Numbered from the stretch's first letter, positions 1 to 8,867 are shown. The stretch: DNA of 64,000 nucleotides from Alkalibacillus haloalkaliphilus (GCF_007991275.1 NZ_BJYA01000001.1:186001-250000); one strand, 5' to 3'. The notes: generated from the letters alone by a model not told the origin. Made by a program: numbers and translations.

Positions 1-190
1 ACTTCGGAGCGAGAAGGCGTTGGTATAAAGATGGAGCTTTTTCTTTCGCTGTTTTTTCGCCTTCTTCTTGTGCACCTTCGTCAATGACCCAGGCGCGGCG
101 TCGGCTGTACTTCTCTTTTCGTTCCTTACTGTACAGGACTACGCCTAAGGTAAATAAAGTCATCGTTAATACAAATAATAGAACCTCCAT
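1..190 (-). CDS. tadC: TadC-like pilus platform protein (5' end only)
   Basis: Partial gene running off the left edge; only about 63 N-terminal codons are present. It starts at an ATG with a GAGGTG ribosome site six bases upstream, three bases after the TadB stop. The visible part is one hydrophobic segment followed by a basic, charged stretch, as expected for the start of a second GspF-type inner-membrane platform protein. In Tad operons TadC follows TadB and forms the membrane platform for the pilus motor. The family call rests on gene order and this membrane N-terminus, because the diagnostic T2SSF domain lies outside the window. Confidence 0.7.
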   Translation of the reverse strand, partial: MEVLLFVLTMTLFTLGVVLYSKERKEKYSRRRAWVIDEGAQEEGEKTAKEKAPSLYQRLLAPK

Positions 191-193
191 CTA

Positions 194-1168
194 CTACACC
201 TCAATTGACGTAATTCGCCGAACTAATAGAAACCCGATTGTCGCAGAAATTGCTGCTAATATTAATAAAATGACACCGATCGGCTCAATAAACATAACCG
301 TCATATAATCTGGGTTCACGACATAAAGCATGCCCATCAAAATGACAGGTAATAAGCCAACGACAAGGCCAGACATGCGACCTTGTGCTGTTAAGGTTTG
401 AATTTGGCCTTGAATTTTTACACGTTCGCGGATTGTAAAGACGATCTGTTCAAGCACGACAGCTAAATTACCGCCGACTTGTCGTTGAATGACAATGGCT
501 TGAATCATTAAGTCTAAATCATCACTCGGAACACGTTCTTTTAACCGATTCAAGCTTTCTTCTAAAGACGTACCGTATTGCATTTCTCGCAACATCAACT
601 CTAGCTCATCTTTAACCGGGTAAGGCGATTCATTACGGACGTTTTGTAACGCCTGTGGAAAACTAAAACCTGCCTTAAGTGCGCTAACAATAGATGAGAT
701 CATCTCGGCTAAATGGTCATTAAACTGTTTGATTCGCTTTTTCTTTTTATACGATACAACCACTTTTGGTATATTACGCCCGACAACCAAACCAATAATG
801 AGGAAGAGGACGTGATTAAAAATGAGATAAGCAATACCACCCGTTAACAAAATGGAGATCCACTTAAACATAATGAACTCTTCTGGTTTAAGTGGGATTC
901 CCGCCTGGTGCAAATCCATTGCTAACTTAGCACCTTTATCTTTTTTCTTTAAACTTTTACGAATTCTCTCTTTCGTTAAGCGGAATTCAACTAGCACTTT
1001 CCGCTGTTTTTCGCGCTCACCTTTGTTCGTACTCTCTTCTTCTTCAAACAAGTATTGGTTAACGCGTTTTTTCATTTGGTCATTTCTTAAAAGCACTTTT
1101 GAAAACAACGCCATAATAAGTAACGTAACAGTTAAAAAGAAAGAGCCGAATAAAAGCGCATCGATCAT
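194..1168 (-). CDS. tadB: TadB-like type II/IV secretion F protein
   Basis: Inner-membrane platform protein of the Tad pilus, about 324 residues. Hydrophobic segments at the N-terminus, near residues 100-130 and at the C-terminus flank a cytoplasmic T2SSF domain (around residues 155-285) of the kind that contacts the CpaF motor ATPase. The start is the ATG that overlaps the CpaF stop as ATGA and has GAGGAG eight bases upstream. A longer reading from a GTG nine bases earlier would put the ribosome site against the start codon. Position between cpaF and tadC supports the call. Confidence 0.88.
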   Translation of the reverse strand: MIDALLFGSFFLTVTLLIMALFSKVLLRNDQMKKRVNQYLFEEEESTNKGEREKQRKVLVEFRLTKERIRKSLKKKDKGAKLAMDLHQAGIPLKPEEFIMFKWISILLTGGIAYLIFNHVLFLIIGLVVGRNIPKVVVSYKKKKRIKQFNDHLAEMISSIVSALKAGFSFPQALQNVRNESPYPVKDELELMLREMQYGTSLEESLNRLKERVPSDDLDLMIQAIVIQRQVGGNLAVVLEQIVFTIRERVKIQGQIQTLTAQGRMSGLVVGLLPVILMGMLYVVNPDYMTVMFIEPIGVILLILAAISATIGFLLVRRITSIEV

Positions 1169-2634
1169 ACGCCCCACTCCTCTTGCTCAACAAAAACATT
1201 AGCAGGGATTTTAATTCCAGAACGTTCAAGTTGTTCATAAAACTTCGGTCGTACTCCAGTTGGAGCTAAATGACCGATGATTTTTCCTTGTTCATCGACA
1301 CCATCTTGTTTAAATTCAAAAATATCTTGTAAAACGATGACATCGCCTTCCATGCCTTGCACTTCAGTGATCTTTTCAATCCGGCGAGTACCATCTTTAA
1401 AACGTGATTGCTGAACAATGACATCAATCGCTCCTGAAATTTGGTCACGAATCGCTTTGATCGGCAGCTCAACTCCCGCTAACAACACCATCGTCTCAAG
1501 ACGTGATAACATATCACGCGGACTGTTGGAGTGACCGGTTGCAAGTGAACCGTCATGACCAGTATTCATCGCTTGAAGCATGTCTAGCGCCTCAGCTCCA
1601 CGCACCTCACCAATGACAATACGGTCCGGTCGCATACGTAGCGAGTTACGAACGAGGTCACGAATTGTAATGGCTCCCTTTCCTTCAATGTTCGGCGGGC
1701 GTGATTCAAGTGATATGATATGGTCTTGCCCTAGTTGCAATTCAGCTGCATCTTCAATCGTTACAATTCGTTCATCATTTGGAATAAAATTCGATAACAC
1801 GTTTAATGTCGTTGTTTTACCTGAACCTGTACCACCACTAACAAACATGTTTAAACGAGCCTTAACACACGCATCAATAAACGTCGCCATCTCCCGCGTT
1901 AACGTCCCGAAGTTAATTAAATCTTCTATTGTAAATGGATCAGCCGCAAATTTACGAATGGTTATCGTCGGTCCATTTAAAGCAAGTGGAGGAATGATCG
2001 CATTAACACGTGATCCATCTGGAAGTCGCGCATCGACCATTGGGCTCGTCTCATCAATACGTCTTCCAATCGGTGCGACGATCTTTTCAATTACGTGTAA
2101 AACGTGGTCATCATCACGGAACTTAATGTCAGTAAGTTCAAGCTTACCATTACGCTCGCAATAAACTTGATTTGGCCCATTAACCATTACTTCACTAACT
2201 GATTCATCATGTAATAGTGGATTAATCGGCCCGAAGCCTGTTAAGTCGTTTAACAGCTCTTCAATCGCTTTTTTTCGGTCAACATTGCGATACGCGTCAT
2301 ACTCTTGAATCGCTTCGATTGTAATTTCTTCGACGATCGATTTTAAGTCTTCTAACTCTTCATCACCTTTTACTTCCTTTAAAATTTCACGGTGGATGTA
2401 GTTTTTAAATTCTTGATGTTGCTTCTGCTTCTCAGGGTTTTCACCTTGTGTTGTAACGACTTGTTTCGCCTTCGTTTTAGCTGGTGCTTCTGTAACAGCT
2501 AGTTGTTCTTCATATACTTCTTCAATTGAAGGTTCTTGCTCTTTCACGGCTACATCACTTTGAAGCTCCCGTTCTTGTTTAGGTGGCTGCTCGTTATTCT
2601 GTTGTTTTTGCTGCAAGCGTTCGAGTAAACTCAA
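1165..2634 (-). CDS. cpaF: CpaF/TadA pilus assembly ATPase
   Basis: Hexameric secretion ATPase that powers Flp pilus assembly, 489 residues. After a charged, poorly structured N-terminal 70 residues comes the typical CpaF core. The P-loop GGTGSGKTT lies near residues 267-275, followed by an Asp/Glu-rich Walker B region and the arginine and histidine motifs of VirB11-type ATPases. It starts at TTG with AAAGGAGG nine bases upstream. It sits between the cpaE-like ATPase and tadB, overlapping tadB by four bases, which suggests translational coupling. Confidence 0.95.
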   Translation of the reverse strand: MSLLERLQQKQQNNEQPPKQERELQSDVAVKEQEPSIEEVYEEQLAVTEAPAKTKAKQVVTTQGENPEKQKQHQEFKNYIHREILKEVKGDEELEDLKSIVEEITIEAIQEYDAYRNVDRKKAIEELLNDLTGFGPINPLLHDESVSEVMVNGPNQVYCERNGKLELTDIKFRDDDHVLHVIEKIVAPIGRRIDETSPMVDARLPDGSRVNAIIPPLALNGPTITIRKFAADPFTIEDLINFGTLTREMATFIDACVKARLNMFVSGGTGSGKTTTLNVLSNFIPNDERIVTIEDAAELQLGQDHIISLESRPPNIEGKGAITIRDLVRNSLRMRPDRIVIGEVRGAEALDMLQAMNTGHDGSLATGHSNSPRDMLSRLETMVLLAGVELPIKAIRDQISGAIDVIVQQSRFKDGTRRIEKITEVQGMEGDVIVLQDIFEFKQDGVDEQGKIIGHLAPTGVRPKFYEQLERSGIKIPANVFVEQEEWGV

Positions 2635-2649
2635 CTTTTGACACCTCCT

Positions 2650-3462
2650 TTATGACTTTGAAAAGACTTTCGATAATAGTGAGCCTTTTTTCTTTTCACT
2701 TTTCGTCCTGTCAGTTACCGTTAAACTTTGTGCTAATTTAAAAATACTCTTCGACACGTCCGTCTTACTATGACTGACCGCAACAGGCACACCTAAATTC
2801 AATGATTGAGCTGCAACCTTAAAGTTATTTGGAATGTAATAGGCTGAATCGACCTTTAACATATCTGGCACTTCATCCGCCTTAATAAGACTTTCCATGT
2901 TGTGCCTATTAATAATAAGTTCAGTTCTTTCCGTTAAGCCTAATTGACCAACTGTCTCGAGTAACTTCTTCGTATGACGTAAAGAAGCGACTTCTAACGT
3001 GGACACTGTTAAAATCCGATCCGCATTTTCAATGAGATCGACCATTTGTCCTGTTAAACCTTGACCAGCATCGACGATTATATAGTCATACTGTTCTTTT
3101 AATAACGACAGAAACCTTTCAATTACTTCGGTTGTAACTAACTCGGCATACTGCGGTTGTTCAGGCGCTAACAGAAGATCGACACCTGACTGATGTTTCG
3201 TTATGTAATTACCAATATTATAAGAATCTAGTTGGTCTACTTCTTCTGCAAGGTCTTTAACTGTTAAAGGAGACTTCACATCAAATGCTAGACCAATATC
3301 ACCGAATTGAAAGTCACCATCAACGACACATACTTTGACGTTTTTCTTATTTAAAGCAACGGCTAAATTCACCGCGATCAATGTCTTGCCAATTCCACCT
3401 TTAGCACTACAAACTGATATTACTTCCCCTTGACTATGTTGTTCTTCCGTTTCGTGCGCCAT
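2650..3462 (-). CDS. cpaE: CpaE/TadZ-like MinD-family ATPase
   Basis: ParA/MinD-type ATPase of the Tad locus, 270 residues, thought to position the pilus machine. The deviant Walker A motif KGGIGKT is at about residues 21-27, with the VDGDFQFGD switch region following. It lacks the N-terminal receiver-like domain of many CpaE/TadZ proteins, so it is a short version. It starts at ATG with GGGAGGGG upstream and lies 15 bases before cpaF. The last residues are basic and may contact the membrane. Confidence 0.9.
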   Translation of the reverse strand: MAHETEEQHSQGEVISVCSAKGGIGKTLIAVNLAVALNKKNVKVCVVDGDFQFGDIGLAFDVKSPLTVKDLAEEVDQLDSYNIGNYITKHQSGVDLLLAPEQPQYAELVTTEVIERFLSLLKEQYDYIIVDAGQGLTGQMVDLIENADRILTVSTLEVASLRHTKKLLETVGQLGLTERTELIINRHNMESLIKADEVPDMLKVDSAYYIPNNFKVAAQSLNLGVPVAVSHSKTDVSKSIFKLAQSLTVTDRTKSEKKKGSLLSKVFSKS

Positions 3463-3488
3463 TTTTACCCCTCCCTACAATCACTGCA

Positions 3489-4163
3489 CTACTCATCTTC
3501 ATGGTTTGATGTATTACGTGAGTGAACGATGAAATGGATTGAACCACGCTCATCAGCATTAACTAACTCGACAGAATCACTTTGGTCTAACTCTAATGTC
3601 ATTGAACTATATTCAACGAACTGCTCCCCCGCTGCGTTGGCCACTAATTCACGCCCAACAGCTAACACGCGAACTTCTTCCAATAATACTTCGGAAACAT
3701 CCTCTTCTTCATCATCTTCATACGTCAAAATAACATCGACATAATCTTCAGGATCGATTAAGTTGGATACCGATCTAACAATATCAACGCCAACTGATAC
3801 ACCGCGATAACCTTCTTGTACTTTCTTTGAAACAAGCTGTGTTTCATCCATTTCAGAACGAAGGCGGTGTTCTAACATAACCTCACCAGCTTCAATTGTT
3901 GTCGTGGCAATTTGACCGACAATCTCATCAGTCGACTGCATAGCTGTTGAGTGAACTTGTTCAGCTGGCACTGAGACAACTTCAACATCCTCTTCAGAAA
4001 TGATTTGGTTCTCTGAAATGACTTGAGTTGCTTGAACAACACTGACTAACTCGACTTCTTCCTCAACTACTTCTGGTTCACTTACTTGCGTAGAATAAAA
4101 AAAGATAGCGGTCGTAATGATTCCCATTAAGATCGCTACTAAAAATAACATCCTTGATTGCAT
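3489..4163 (-). CDS. cpaB: CpaB/RcpC-like Flp pilus assembly protein
   Basis: Membrane-anchored SAF-domain protein of about 224 residues. One N-terminal transmembrane helix is followed by an acidic linker and a SAF-like domain (around residues 40-105) with the RcpC/CpaB C-terminal region. Family members are thought to guide or stabilise the pilus in the cell wall. The best start is the ATG with AGGTG nine bases upstream; a GTG and an ATG further upstream overlap the ribosome site. Acidity of the outer part fits a salt-adapted host. Confidence 0.85.
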   Translation of the reverse strand: MQSRMLFLVAILMGIITTAIFFYSTQVSEPEVVEEEVELVSVVQATQVISENQIISEEDVEVVSVPAEQVHSTAMQSTDEIVGQIATTTIEAGEVMLEHRLRSEMDETQLVSKKVQEGYRGVSVGVDIVRSVSNLIDPEDYVDVILTYEDDEEEDVSEVLLEEVRVLAVGRELVANAAGEQFVEYSSMTLELDQSDSVELVNADERGSIHFIVHSRNTSNHEDE

Positions 4164-4175
4164 ATTAATCATCAC

Positions 4176-5075
4176 CTACTCTGAAAGTCTAACTGTAAAT
4201 GCTCCTTTATTTGGTGCTTCATCTAACTCGTAACCACTACCTGTTCTTTCTATAAATTCACCTTTGATCGACTTCTCCTGACGATCCATTGGTTCTGTAA
4301 TGTAAAAGTAAGCAAAACCGGTAATTTCAACTTCTTTCATTTGGTTTTGGTTATGGTTATGCGGACGATAAACCGGCACAAGCAAAATGCGTGGGCAGTT
4401 CCTTTCATACATGTTGTCACAACTATTGATTAAAATATCAACTGCTTCTTGCGTCGGACCTGCGATATTACCCGTTTGAGTGTCAACGACTTCACCAATC
4501 TCTAGTTCTTCTTGGAAGCCATTTATAAGGTTATCCTTGTAAGTACTAGCACCCGGCCCTTCTAATGCCAAAACACCAAAGTTACCAGTGTCCACATCTT
4601 CTTCATCTACTTTCAATTCATACTCCTCACCATAGTTAAGTTCAATTGACTCATCGATCCCAAGTGGCGCAGCACCTACCGCACGTCCCATACTACCAAG
4701 ACTGGCTGTCGCACGAGCACCAACATCGATTGAATCAATACCAAACAAACTCATAAACGTCGTATCATACGTTCGCCCAAGCTCGACAGTCACTTTCTCA
4801 CCCATATTAATGATATGACCGACTTTTGAATCAAGCTCATGGTGATGGTCTAGAGTTTCTTCTAGAATATTTAAAACCTGACTTTCATCCTCACCCGTTA
4901 ACTCTTGAGCACTAGAGATCGCAGCTGCATTAGCTGTCTTTTGTAAATGCGTCCGTTCAGAAAAATACATGCCACCATCGATAACTAAACCTAATAAAGC
5001 AATTAAAGCTGTTAAAGAAACAGCCGCAATGACGATTGTTGAACCTTCTTCTTTCCGTCTAAATTGCTTTAACAT
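4176..5075 (-). CDS. TadG-like pilus assembly protein
   Basis: About 299 residues. The N-terminus has the TadG-type helix (SLTALIALLGLVIDGG) followed by the segment that names the Tad_N domain family, then an extracellular region with many acidic residues. Proteins of this type are minor pilin-like or anchoring components that follow TadE. GAGGAG lies eight bases before the chosen ATG; an upstream GTG overlaps the end of the TadE gene but has no ribosome site. Two cysteines near residues 218 and 225 could form a disulfide. Confidence 0.8.
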   Translation of the reverse strand: MLKQFRRKEEGSTIVIAAVSLTALIALLGLVIDGGMYFSERTHLQKTANAAAISSAQELTGEDESQVLNILEETLDHHHELDSKVGHIINMGEKVTVELGRTYDTTFMSLFGIDSIDVGARATASLGSMGRAVGAAPLGIDESIELNYGEEYELKVDEEDVDTGNFGVLALEGPGASTYKDNLINGFQEELEIGEVVDTQTGNIAGPTQEAVDILINSCDNMYERNCPRILLVPVYRPHNHNQNQMKEVEITGFAYFYITEPMDRQEKSIKGEFIERTGSGYELDEAPNKGAFTVRLSE

Positions 5076-5089
5076 CACTTGTTCTCCTC

Positions 5090-5473
5090 TCACTCAATGC
5101 GAATGGTCGAATCAGATGACAATGTCACCGCATCGGAAAAAATTTGACTCGCAAATGGCGTAAATGGTTCAATCGGATAGTTTAATGTGACCGTTACGTA
5201 CTCACCTGGACTTCGTAGATCTTCACTAGGGGATATTTCAACAACTAATTGGTCACTACTACCTGTCTGGAAATTCTCTTTCGCAAATTCCATAATTGCC
5301 TCATCTTCGTACCCAAATCCACCTAACCGTACCGTCTCTTGTGCAGTAAAGTGTAAGCCTGTATACGTATAAAGCATCCGTCCAATATCAAAGACACCGA
5401 CTAGCATGAACAAGAGCAACGGAATGATTAGCGCAAACTCAACCATCGATTGCCCTTTCTCATTACGTCTCAT
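5090..5473 (-). CDS. tadE: TadE-like minor pseudopilin
   Basis: Small pilin-like protein of 127 residues. The N-terminus carries the TadE signature: basic lead, then GQSMVEFALIIPLLLFML, where Gly precedes the prepilin peptidase cut and Glu is at +5. The C-terminal part is a short extracellular beta-rich domain. The start ATG overlaps the stop of the peptidase gene by one base (TAATG), consistent with coupled translation in the Tad operon. The prepilin peptidase encoded just upstream is the likely processing enzyme. Confidence 0.88.
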   Translation of the reverse strand: MRRNEKGQSMVEFALIIPLLLFMLVGVFDIGRMLYTYTGLHFTAQETVRLGGFGYEDEAIMEFAKENFQTGSSDQLVVEISPSEDLRSPGEYVTVTLNYPIEPFTPFASQIFSDAVTLSSDSTIRIE

Positions 5474-5988
5474 TACATCACCACTCCATCTAACAGAAAT
5501 GAAGCGACTGCTCCACCGACAATCGCTACACCGTATGGAAACGTCATCTTTAAGGTGCTTTGTTGACTGAACTTCGGTTTAATTCCATACCTCATGTTTA
5601 AAATGGCTCCAAATATGCCGCGTACACGTTGGATTAATCCTTTACGGAAAATAATCATCCCTAATCCAACTAAACCACCAAGTAACGCCATATAGATCGC
5701 TGTTGCGACAACGAACATTGGACCTTGAAAAGCACCAATGACCGCTAGAAGCTTGACATCACCAGCTCCCATTCCACCCATCAAATATGGAATTAATAGA
5801 ATTGCGAAACCTATTAAACTACCAAGCAACGCATCACCTAAGCCGCTAAGGCCGTAAAAAAAGGAATTGAGAAGCAGAGCCGCGACAAATGAAGGTAAAA
5901 GAACTTTATTATAAATCTTACGTTCTTTTAAATCTGTCACTAAACAAATAAGTAAAACAATTAATAATAGCGTATTTATAACCGTCAT
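5473..5988 (-). CDS. cpaA: CpaA/TadV-type prepilin peptidase (A24 family)
   Basis: Membrane aspartic protease of about 171 residues that trims the Flp and TadE leaders. Two catalytic Asp sites are visible: VTDLKERKIYN near residue 19 and GAGDVKLL near residue 80, the GxGD motif of this family. Five to six hydrophobic segments are present and the cysteine-rich methylase domain of large PilD enzymes is absent, as in TadV. The start ATG has GGAGG eight bases upstream; a TTG five codons earlier is unlikely. Confidence 0.92.
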   Translation of the reverse strand: MTVINTLLLIVLLICLVTDLKERKIYNKVLLPSFVAALLLNSFFYGLSGLGDALLGSLIGFAILLIPYLMGGMGAGDVKLLAVIGAFQGPMFVVATAIYMALLGGLVGLGMIIFRKGLIQRVRGIFGAILNMRYGIKPKFSQQSTLKMTFPYGVAIVGGAVASFLLDGVVM

Positions 5989-6031
5989 GTGCTCTGCCTC
6001 CAATCAGTAAGAAACCTATAAGTGTTAGTGA

Positions 6032-6226
6032 TTAAGTAGTACGTTCTTCTGCAGGTTCACGGTCATTAAAGTTATCAATTACATCGTAGAACGCTTCAAT
6101 GATCTGCTCTCCAAAAAGTGCTAAAACACCAACTACACCCACTGCAATAACACCAAGTACTAGCGCGTATTCCGCCATACCTTGTCCTTCTTCTTCTAAT
6201 AAGAATTCTTTGAAAAACTGTTTCAT
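6032..6226 (-). CDS. flp: Flp-type pilin
   Basis: Major pilin precursor of 64 residues. The processing site EEEG/QGMAEYALVLG matches the Flp rule of a Gly followed by four residues and Glu-Tyr, which would leave a mature pilin of about 50 residues. A hydrophobic helix follows, then an acidic tail. AAAGGAG sits nine bases before the ATG. It is encoded between the DUF192 gene and the prepilin peptidase, as the second gene behind the riboswitch, so its level should follow c-di-GMP if the switch controls the operon. Confidence 0.95.
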   Translation of the reverse strand: MKQFFKEFLLEEEGQGMAEYALVLGVIAVGVVGVLALFGEQIIEAFYDVIDNFNDREPAEERTT

Positions 6227-6240
6227 TACTAAACACTCCT

Positions 6241-6588
6241 TTAAAATTTTTGTATTTCGAGTTTGTCACCGATTTGTGTATCGGTTTTCTCAATGACGCC
6301 TGATTCGACTTCTATGACTGACTTCGCTTGTTTTCTGAATTTCCCGAAACGGTAAGGGGACAACCGTTGATCGAGACCGACGACTTCAAGGGATTCATTA
6401 ACGTAAATGACATCAATCGAAAATCTCATAAAAAACGTGTGTACCGACTGGCAGGGTATAATGTGCAATCCACAACCTGAGTTAAGACTCTTTTGAAACA
6501 TTAGGCCTTTTAACCGTTTCAAAAACGTATCCGCAGCCTTTAACTCACTGGCAATTTCCGCACCATTTCTCAGGTTGGTTACTTTCAC
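6241..6588 (-). CDS. DUF192 family protein
   Basis: About 115 residues, first gene of the Tad operon. It matches the DUF192 family in length and landmarks: RLKGLMFQKSL, then a CxSVHTFFMRFSIDVIYVN-type core and a C-terminal SVIEVESGVIEKT segment. The function of the family is not known; members are often encoded with Tad or secretion genes. The start is a GTG with GGAGGTG six bases upstream. A longer reading extends over the upstream hairpin and has no ribosome site. The Flp gene follows after 14 bases. Confidence 0.85.
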   Translation of the reverse strand: MKVTNLRNGAEIASELKAADTFLKRLKGLMFQKSLNSGCGLHIIPCQSVHTFFMRFSIDVIYVNESLEVVGLDQRLSPYRFGKFRKQAKSVIEVESGVIEKTDTQIGDKLEIQKF

Positions 6589-6613
6589 GACTTCACCTCC
6601 GTGAATACAAATT

Positions 6614-6643
6614 AAACCCCGCCAATACCAAAAGGCGGGGTTT
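6614..6643 (-). terminator. Hairpin between riboswitch and Tad operon
   Basis: A perfect 10-bp stem (AAACCCCGCC with GGCGGGGTTT) and a 10-base loop, lying about 65 bases after the riboswitch and 25 before the first gene. The tract after it on the minus strand is only partly T-rich (AATTTGTATT). It may be the riboswitch expression platform (a conditional terminator) or a simple attenuator; no competing antiterminator is obvious by eye. Confidence 0.55.
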
Positions 6644-6671
6644 GACTCGTGGAAGAGAATAAACGACATAC

Positions 6672-6695
6672 TAGCAAATGCGTCGGAATTTGCTA
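6672..6695 (-). other. Inverted repeat in the Tad leader
   Basis: Eight-base stem TAGCAAAT/ATTTGCTA with an eight-base loop, located between the riboswitch core and the GC-rich hairpin. It could be a folding partner that links ligand binding to the downstream hairpin. No T-tract follows, so it is not a terminator by itself. Confidence 0.4.
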
Positions 6696-6707
6696 AACAT
6701 ATCTATT

Positions 6708-6824
6708 AATCTCTATCGCACTTCCCTGATCCTTCGGTAACTGGCTGGCATCGTGTCCATGCACGGAAGCCCCTATAGCTTTGCGTCACTGGCTTTCACC
6801 AGCTTTGCCTTTATCGAGATACAG
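6708..6824 (-). ncRNA. Cyclic-di-GMP-I (GEMM) riboswitch
   Basis: On the minus strand the GEMM-I landmarks are present in order: AAAGGCAAAGCTGG, a GAAA-type tetraloop closing a GCTGG/CCAGT stem, the conserved junction GACGCAAAGCTA, then a P3 arm with AGGGGCTTCC and a GCCAGTTACCG distal strand. A closing P1 stem (ATCTC/GAGAT) is also visible. This class binds c-di-GMP. It precedes the DUF192-flp-tad operon, so it is likely to tie Flp pilus production to c-di-GMP. Whether binding switches expression on or off cannot be told from the sequence. Confidence 0.92.
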
Positions 6825-7107
6825 CAATTATTCGGTTTCTTGCTTATCTCTTAATCTAAATAATAGATAAAAAGAAACAAAGGATAAATAAGGAAATGCG
6901 ACTATTTTCGTCATTGTGTTTAGTAACAAAACAGCGAATTCATTCTAAACTCATAGTCCATTTTACAGACTAAAATGTCTGAAAATTGTCGAAACTTGTG
7001 TTTCTATAGAAAAATATATAAAATTACTAGTCTTAAATACCTTGTTTTTATCTTTCGTATTTTTTTACATTTTTCTGTCCGTTTTTTATTAAAATATGCT
7101 AATTGAA

Positions 7108-7150
7108 CTAACCTTTCATTAAAATCATAGTTTGTTACAATGAAAGTTAG
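7108..7150 (+). promoter_or_regulatory. Inverted repeat upstream of the membrane protein gene
   Basis: Arms CTAACCTTTCATT and AATGAAAGTTAG pair over 12 positions with one bulged C, separated by 18 bases. The pair ends 23 bases before the gene start and overlaps plausible but weak promoter hexamers (TTGAAC at 7103). It could be an operator or a leader hairpin. Confidence 0.4.
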
Positions 7151-7173
7151 ACTTAAAAAAGCGAGATGAAACT

Positions 7174-8523
7174 ATGACAAGACTTAAATTTCACTTATAT
7201 ACTTCATTCGTTGTGTTATACATGGTTAACTTGTTTGCTAACAGCGTGATGGTCACTTACATTCAAGGTATTATTGGAATAATCGCGCTTGCCGTATCTA
7301 TATATGGCGCTAGTAAAACGTATCAAATCATTGGTGTCGTTTTCACGATCATTGCGACTCTATTGTTTTTGACACATGACCTTCCACTTACTAATATCGT
7401 CCCTTATTTCACATCCATGGGACTGTTAATATCGTTACTATACGTTATACCTTTTATAAACCATTACATGATTGTTGGCCGGTTTGACCAGTCACTGTAC
7501 AAAATCTTACAATCTAACACACCGAACCTCGGGAAGTTTTATACGAAGTCATATTTAACGAGTTATGCGTTAACGTTATTTATTTTTATATCTATGATCC
7601 CGATGTCTTATCAGTTTATTAAAGATCGAACGAAAGAGTTTAACGACCATGTGACACACCAGTTTGCGACTCGTTCTATTTTAAGACCGTTAGCGACCGC
7701 CAATGTGTGGAGTCCTATTGAAGTATACACAGCTCTTGTCGTTGCTATAACAGGTGCCTATTACTTACAATTACTACCGGTTTTATTAGCTTTTTCAATT
7801 ATTATGGTGATCATCGACCTTTTAATTAACTATAACCGTTACAAAGGTTACACCATTTCTACTGAGGGTGATTCCAACCCATTAAGTCGAGAAACGATTC
7901 GAAAACTGATTTTACTAGTTGTATTTCTAGTGTTGTTTGTTACGACGGCGACAGTGACACACCGGTCATTAAATCTCGAGTTTTTTGACGCTATTGTCTT
8001 AATTATTATTCCATATACGCTCCTATGGGCACTGGCGACAAAGCGATTGACGACATTGATTCGCTACAACCAAAAAGTATGGGATGGTCAGTTATGGACG
8101 ATGCAAAACTTCATGATGTTATTATTACCGGTTGGTTTTTTCAATGAAGTCGTTACGGATACCGGCGTGTTTTACCATCTGCTCGAAAGCTTATCGTGGT
8201 TAGAACACCAGCCATTACTCCTGTTCATATTCATTATGTTCAGCTCTATGACACTCGCATTTTTCGGATTCCATCCATTAGTGACGTTAAGTTTGATTGG
8301 GTTGTTTGTAACACCCTTTTTAGACACGATTAGCCCACTCAGTATTTCGATTGTCATGATTATTTCTGTTGTATTAAATGACATGACAGGTACATTCAAC
8401 ATACCAATTACGATGCTTAATCAATACTTTAAACGAAACCCTTATCAACTGACCTTATGGAACATTGGTTATGCATTGATCTTCGGCACAGTCGGAATCG
8501 CGATTGCTTACTTGTTCATATAA
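7174..8523 (+). CDS. Polytopic membrane protein, possible transporter
   Basis: 449 residues with about 11-12 hydrophobic segments and almost no soluble domain. The C-terminal half has re-entrant-like stretches (FFGFHPLVTLSLIG, then VLNDMTGTFNIPITMLNQYF), which recall ion or dicarboxylate transporters, but no family signature is certain. It starts at ATG with a weak GAGATG site. It is transcribed away from the Tad riboswitch and ends in a strong two-way terminator, so it is probably a single-gene unit. Function not assigned. Confidence 0.75.
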   Translation: MTRLKFHLYTSFVVLYMVNLFANSVMVTYIQGIIGIIALAVSIYGASKTYQIIGVVFTIIATLLFLTHDLPLTNIVPYFTSMGLLISLLYVIPFINHYMIVGRFDQSLYKILQSNTPNLGKFYTKSYLTSYALTLFIFISMIPMSYQFIKDRTKEFNDHVTHQFATRSILRPLATANVWSPIEVYTALVVAITGAYYLQLLPVLLAFSIIMVIIDLLINYNRYKGYTISTEGDSNPLSRETIRKLILLVVFLVLFVTTATVTHRSLNLEFFDAIVLIIIPYTLLWALATKRLTTLIRYNQKVWDGQLWTMQNFMMLLLPVGFFNEVVTDTGVFYHLLESLSWLEHQPLLLFIFIMFSSMTLAFFGFHPLVTLSLIGLFVTPFLDTISPLSISIVMIISVVLNDMTGTFNIPITMLNQYFKRNPYQLTLWNIGYALIFGTVGIAIAYLFI

Positions 8524-8527
8524 AATA

Positions 8528-8575
8528 AATCACCGCTGAAAGTTAGAAATTAAAATCTAACCTTCAGCGGTGATT
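8528..8575. terminator. Two-way terminator
   Basis: Near-perfect 20-bp stem (AATCACCGCTGAA-x-GTTAGA and its complement) between convergent genes, with A/T-rich flanks on both sides. It serves the membrane protein gene on the plus strand and the dehydratase gene on the minus strand. Confidence 0.85.
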
Positions 8576-8576
8576 A

Positions 8577-8867
8577 TTACTTATAGCCATATAGCTCATC
8601 ACAATATTTTGCTAATGAGATGTCTTTCTCCGTAATGCCACCTTCATCCCACGACGTCCATTTCACTGTTACCTTCTTATAATCAATAACAATGTGTGGG
8701 TGGTGGTCTTTAGCCTCTGCTTGATTTGCGACTTGCCTTACGAAATCAATACCAACTAAATAATCATCGAACTGGTATTGCCGCTTCAACGTCCTACCTT
8801 CTTCAAGCTCCCATTCCGTTAACTTTTCCAACGAACTTTGAACATCAGCATCTGACAGTTTTGCCAA
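8577..8867 (-). CDS. 4a-hydroxytetrahydrobiopterin (pterin carbinolamine) dehydratase
   Basis: 96 residues, the usual family length. It dehydrates 4a-hydroxy-pterin formed by aromatic amino acid hydroxylases. The active-site signature is clear: KDHHPHIVIDYKKV (His pair near residues 54-56) and a later TSWDEGGITEKD segment. It starts at TTG with AAGGAGG seven bases before. It lies 12 bases after an SRPBCC gene on the same strand and probably shares its transcript. No hydroxylase gene is in the window, so its partner is unknown. Confidence 0.92.
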   Translation of the reverse strand: MAKLSDADVQSSLEKLTEWELEEGRTLKRQYQFDDYLVGIDFVRQVANQAEAKDHHPHIVIDYKKVTVKWTSWDEGGITEKDISLAKYCDELYGYK

